A DNA stretch of 6,065 bases from Oscillospiraceae bacterium. Lineage in GTDB: Bacteria; Bacillota; Clostridia; Oscillospirales; Ruminococcaceae. A program made the position numbers and the translations under genes. This document shows positions 5,906-6,065 of the stretch, piece by piece. Every line of letters begins with the position of its first letter. Position 1 is the first letter of the stretch. The notes beneath the pieces are model-generated. The model was given only the letters and a program-made list of their open reading frames with translations, made no database searches and was not told the DNA's origin. The stretch spans positions 1 through 6,065 of the forward strand of contig JAFLUJ010000032.1 in the NCBI GenBank assembly GCA_022511485.1, read 5' to 3'.

Positions 5906-6065
5906 AATTTAACATGAGGACAGTGTATTATTATATACAAGAAATACGATTGGTATGGGTGTTTTTTGAATTTCTAATGTATTTTGAAATAATTTACTTG
6001 TTCTCAATTTCCGGGGGTCAGGAAACCATAGGGAGAGGGAAAACAAAATACCAAAAATCGGCATT
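5906..6065. other. Region without a convincing gene upstream of the operon
   Basis: Bases 5906-6010 are very AT-rich with no clear promoter or RNA structure. From 6011 the sequence changes abruptly to a G/purine-rich block (CCGGGGGTCAGG, then GGGAGAGGGAAAA) that runs off the window. Open frames cross it on both strands: plus from an ATG at 5914 to the edge (about 50 codons) and minus from an ATG at 6064 to a stop at 5909 (51 codons). Neither has a ribosome binding site or recognisable protein features, so I call neither. Confidence 0.4.

Noticed and set aside
5950..5978. Possible plus-strand promoter TTGGTA-N17-TCTAAT
   Set aside because: Both hexamers are imperfect, the region is AT-rich, and no supported gene lies downstream.
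5909..6064. Minus-strand open frame of 51 codons from the window edge
   Set aside because: There is no recognisable motif, and it overlaps AT-rich DNA and an equally open frame on the other strand, so it is probably chance.
5914..6065. Plus-strand open frame running off the window, divergent from the operon
   Set aside because: There is no ribosome binding site before the ATG, no clear promoter, and the peptide is a low-information hydrophobic/aromatic stretch from AT-rich DNA. It cannot be excluded without the sequence beyond 6065.

Overview
The window looks like a piece of a Firmicutes (Clostridia) chromosome, most likely a fibre-degrading gut Ruminococcus or relative. Reasons: strong AGGAGG-type ribosome binding sites, compact terminators, moderate-GC genes separated by AT-rich gaps, an EAL protein with a C-terminal Cache/YkuI-type sensor, and a lipoprotein SGNH esterase beside a large family-2 glycosidase. 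The genus is an inference from protein style; no marker gene is present.

Layout. Bases 3-617 (+) hold the C-terminal part of an EAL-domain (cyclic-di-GMP) protein whose start lies outside the window. It converges on the other genes, and a 13-bp stem between them (642-671) can serve as terminator for both strands. Everything else that codes is on the minus strand, in transcription order: a 79-residue ribbon-helix-helix (RHH) DNA-binding protein (5786-5547), a 1147-residue GH2 beta-galactosidase-like enzyme (5544-2101), and a 436-residue lipoprotein with an SGNH/GDSL hydrolase domain (2000-690).

How it fits together. The RHH gene has a promoter with two perfect consensus hexamers (TTGACA, 18-bp spacer, TATAAT), and its stop codon is two bases from the GH2 start, with the GH2 ribosome binding site inside the last RHH codons. 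The two genes are therefore almost certainly one transcript and translationally coupled. Upstream of and inside that promoter I find three copies of a 14-bp near-palindrome, CAATG-N4-CA(T/G)T(A/G), starting 44 and 33 bp apart (multiples of 11). They are good candidate operators for the RHH protein. I infer an autoregulated, sugar-processing unit: the SGNH lipoprotein would remove acyl (probably acetyl) groups at the cell surface and the GH2 enzyme, which has no signal peptide, would cleave imported oligosaccharides inside the cell. The SGNH gene follows after about 100 bp without a clear terminator and may be read through from the same promoter or use a weak promoter of its own.

Bases 5838-6065 hold no convincing gene. 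They contain two of the three candidate operators, then AT-rich DNA, then an abrupt G/purine-rich block (6011-6065) cut by the window edge, whose nature I cannot determine.
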